The notes under the pieces were generated by a model. The model was given only the letters and a program-made list of their open reading frames with translations. It was not told the DNA's origin and did no database searches. The position numbers and the translations under genes are program-made. A DNA stretch of 7,180 bases, from the NCBI GenBank assembly GCA_028718405.1, contig JAQULV010000066.1, positions 1 to 7,180 on the forward strand, written 5' to 3'. The first letter of the stretch is position 1. Every line of letters begins with the position of its first letter. The stretch is from Smithellaceae bacterium (GTDB taxonomy: Bacteria > Desulfobacterota > Syntrophia > Syntrophales > JAQULV01). Shown here in pieces: positions 5,451-7,180 of this stretch.

Positions 5451-6415
5451 GGCTTGCCTTTTCCTTTCCGACCCGCGGGGATCTCGCGCGGTTCGATGTC
5501 TATTTCCACCTTGTGCGGGAAGAGTAGTGACGCCGCTACGGAGGCGGCCAAAAACAGGGCTATCACCGCAAGAGACAGGCCCACGGGGATCTTGTAAAAA
5601 TCGCTTACAAGCATCTTGAGTCCCACGAATCCCAAGACCGCGACCAATCCATAGCGGAGGTAATGGAAGAGCCTCATCATGCCCGACAGGGCGAAGAAGA
5701 TGGAGCGCAGGCCCAGGATGGCGAAGACGTTGGAGGTGTAGACGATAAAAGGATCCGAGGTGATGGCCAAAACCGCGGGGATGGAGTCAACGGCGAAGAT
5801 CACGTCTGTTGTTTCCAGCACCAGCACCACGGCAAACAGAGGCGTCGCGTAGCGCACGGCGTTCTTGACGACAAAGAAGCGGCCGCCCTCGAAATCATGC
5901 GACACGGGCATCAAGCGCTTCAGGAGCTTCAGGGCCACGTTCTTGTCGGGATGGACCTCGCTTTCGCCGCTTAAGGCCAGTTTTCCCGCCGTGAAGATCA
6001 GAAACGCCCCGAAGACGTAGATGATCCAATGGAATTTTTCGATGAGGGCAACCCCCGTGGCGATGAAGATCGCGCGCATGATCAAAGCGCCGATGATTCC
6101 CCAGAAGAGCGCCTTGTGTTCGTACCGGGCGGGAACGCCGAAATAGTTAAAGATGAGGAGAAATACAAAGAGGTTGTCGACGCTGAGGGATTCCTCAATG
6201 AGGTATCCGGCCAGAAAGGACAGGGCCTTTTCCTGACCGAGGAAAAGATAGACCCCCAGGCAAAAGAGCATCGCCAGTCCCACCCAGAAGGCCGTCCATC
6301 CCAGTGCCTCCTTGACCTTGATCACGTGGACCTTGCGATTGAAGACGCCGAGGTCCAGCGCCAGCATAGCCAGGACAAAGAGAAGGAAGAATGCCCACCA
6401 CCAGATGTTTTCCAT
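5447..6415 (-). CDS. TerC/Alx-family integral membrane protein
   Basis: This 322-residue, highly hydrophobic protein has about eight or nine predicted membrane helices. Family signatures are EESLSVDNLFVF (74-85) and ETTDVIFAVDSIPAV (201-215), whose membrane-embedded acidic residues are thought to handle metal ions. TerC relatives are linked to tellurite resistance and, for Alx/MntP-like members, to manganese export or metal loading of exported proteins. The tail (about 303-322) is charged and probably cytoplasmic. The start is placed at the ATG at 6415, not at the longer open frame to 6475, because the latter reads into the upstream gene. TAAGGA, overlapping the upstream stop, provides a ribosome site 11 bases ahead. 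It lies 11 bases after the flavoprotein gene and overlaps the methyltransferase gene by four bases. The transported ion is unknown. Confidence 0.92.
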   Translation of the reverse strand: MENIWWWAFFLLFVLAMLALDLGVFNRKVHVIKVKEALGWTAFWVGLAMLFCLGVYLFLGQEKALSFLAGYLIEESLSVDNLFVFLLIFNYFGVPARYEHKALFWGIIGALIMRAIFIATGVALIEKFHWIIYVFGAFLIFTAGKLALSGESEVHPDKNVALKLLKRLMPVSHDFEGGRFFVVKNAVRYATPLFAVVLVLETTDVIFAVDSIPAVLAITSDPFIVYTSNVFAILGLRSIFFALSGMMRLFHYLRYGLVAVLGFVGLKMLVSDFYKIPVGLSLAVIALFLAASVAASLLFPHKVEIDIEPREIPAGRKGKGKP

Positions 6416-6426
6416 CAACCGTTTCC

Positions 6427-7180
6427 TTACAGCATCCGGTTTAATGTTTGCGCGGCCGTGTGGATGACATCCCAAGCGCCGCTGAAGACCGGGGCATAGG
6501 CGAGATCCATGTACCCGATCTGATCAAGTTCCATTTCCGCCCACAGACAGGCCGACAGCGTGTTGATCCGGCTGACGACGCCGGTGTTACCTATGGCCTG
6601 AGCCCCCAGCAGCCGACCGGTGGCGCGGTCAGCCACCATCTTCAAGCCGATCTTTTTCTGCTCCGGCATCGCCCTGGCCAAAGGTTCCGCCCAGATGACG
6701 TTGCCGACGGGATCGTAGCCGGAAGCCGCCGCGCCTTCCTCATCCAGGCCGGTCGCGGCCGCCTCGAGGCCGAAAACGCGGAACGACTGGGCACCTACAA
6801 TCCCCGGGAAGGATGCGTTGTCGCCGCCGATATTCCGGCCGGCGATCCTTCCCTGTTTGTTGGCAATATCACCTAAAGGGGTATGAACCCAGCGTCTGCT
6901 GATCCGATGGTAAACCTCGGCGCCGTCTCCGACGGCATATATCCCTTCCACCGGCGTCCGCTGATGGGGGTCCACCTTGAGGGCACCGGAATCTCCCAAT
7001 TTGAGCCCCGCCCGCGCGGCCATCTCCGTGTTGGGCCTGACACCCACGGCCAGTATTACGAGCTCTGTCTGAAGCTCCCCCGCACTCGTTACCACTGCGA
7101 GGCCGGCGCGCGTCTTTTTAATCGCGCGCGTCTTTGTCTCGGGGAGAAATTCCACTCCCTGGCGGCCAAGCTCCGAGACG
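6427..7180 (-). CDS. CoA-disulfide reductase/NADH oxidase-like flavoprotein, 5' end beyond window
   Basis: The C-terminal 250 residues are visible, and the frame remains open to the right edge. It belongs to the FAD- and NAD(P)H-dependent pyridine nucleotide-disulfide oxidoreductases. Visible signatures are VILAVGVRPNTEMA at the end of the NAD(P)H domain, the FAD motif GIYAVGDGAEV, and a C-terminal dimerisation domain with FRVFGLEAAATG and DLAYAPVFSGAWD. The tyrosine in LAYAP matches the conserved one in CoA-disulfide reductases. The redox cysteine expected near residue 43 is outside the window, so CoA-disulfide reductase, NADH oxidase and NAD(P)H-polysulfide reductase cannot be told apart. 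No C-terminal rhodanese domain is present. An apparent GTG start at 7155 is rejected because family similarity (SELGRQGVEF) continues upstream. It is the first visible gene of the minus-strand run. Confidence 0.9.
   Translation of the reverse strand, partial: VSELGRQGVEFLPETKTRAIKKTRAGLAVVTSAGELQTELVILAVGVRPNTEMAARAGLKLGDSGALKVDPHQRTPVEGIYAVGDGAEVYHRISRRWVHTPLGDIANKQGRIAGRNIGGDNASFPGIVGAQSFRVFGLEAAATGLDEEGAAASGYDPVGNVIWAEPLARAMPEQKKIGLKMVADRATGRLLGAQAIGNTGVVSRINTLSACLWAEMELDQIGYMDLAYAPVFSGAWDVIHTAAQTLNRML

Noticed and set aside
6416..6475. Longer N-terminus for the TerC-family protein
   Set aside because: The 20 extra residues overlap the end of the flavoprotein gene, and the ATG at 6415 directly precedes the first membrane helix with a ribosome site at TAAGGA.
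6427..7180. Mercuric reductase (MerA) partner for the MerB-like protein
   Set aside because: The C-terminal domain follows the CoA-disulfide reductase/NADH oxidase pattern (LAYAP), lacks the C-terminal cysteine pair of MerA, and belongs to a separate minus-strand run.
1..7180. tRNA, rRNA, CRISPR array, insertion sequence or attachment site
   Set aside because: No cloverleaf, spaced direct repeats, transposase or flanking repeats were seen. The window is filled by ordinary coding sequence apart from two short intergenic regions.

Overview
The window (about 7.2 kb, moderately GC-rich, dense bacterial coding) looks chromosomal. The best guess at a host is a Gram-negative anaerobe of the Desulfobacterota type. 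That guess rests on one strong hint, an apparent selenocysteine-decoding gene, plus the general character of the genes. No taxonomic marker or selenocysteine machinery (selA, selB, selC, selD) lies in the window, so the placement is inference.

Layout. Bases 1-1376, minus strand: a long class II fructose-bisphosphate aldolase-family protein that runs off the left edge. The outermost ten bases match the end of an Illumina adapter, so the left edge is probably a contig end. Bases 1377-1728: a divergent intergenic region with weak promoter-like boxes. Bases 1729-2727, plus strand: a two-TM potassium channel with a cytoplasmic RCK (TrkA-N/TrkA-C) regulator, starting at TTG. Bases 2728-2980: an intergenic region rich in short dyads, with a candidate promoter. 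Bases 2981-3562, plus strand: a cysteine-free MerR-family regulator. Bases 3559-4311, plus strand: a MerB (organomercurial lyase) family gene translationally coupled to it. Bases 4330 to 7180, minus strand: a tight four-gene run, transcribed from the right edge leftwards: CoA-disulfide reductase/NADH oxidase-like flavoprotein (5' end outside), TerC-family membrane protein, SpoU/TrmH rRNA/tRNA 2'-O-methyltransferase, and CutA.

The main result is the MerB-like gene. A simple ORF reading breaks it into pieces because it contains two in-frame TGA codons. The first (3934-3936) falls where MerB has catalytic Cys96 (Leu-Tyr-Ala-x-Cys-Ala-x-Asp), and the second (4159-4161) falls where MerB has catalytic Cys159 (Ala-Phe-Cys before the Phe-Phe-x-Ser segment). 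The frame is otherwise intact, family similarity continues through both TGAs, and each is followed at a suitable distance by a 7-bp hairpin with a GU-containing loop resembling a bacterial SECIS element. The simplest reading is a 250-residue selenoprotein in which both mercury-binding thiols of MerB are replaced by selenols, controlled by a MerR-type regulator that itself has no cysteine.

The genes may share a metal or ion theme (K+ channel, MerR/MerB, TerC, CutA), but only the MerR-MerB pair and the minus-strand run have sequence support for joint expression.
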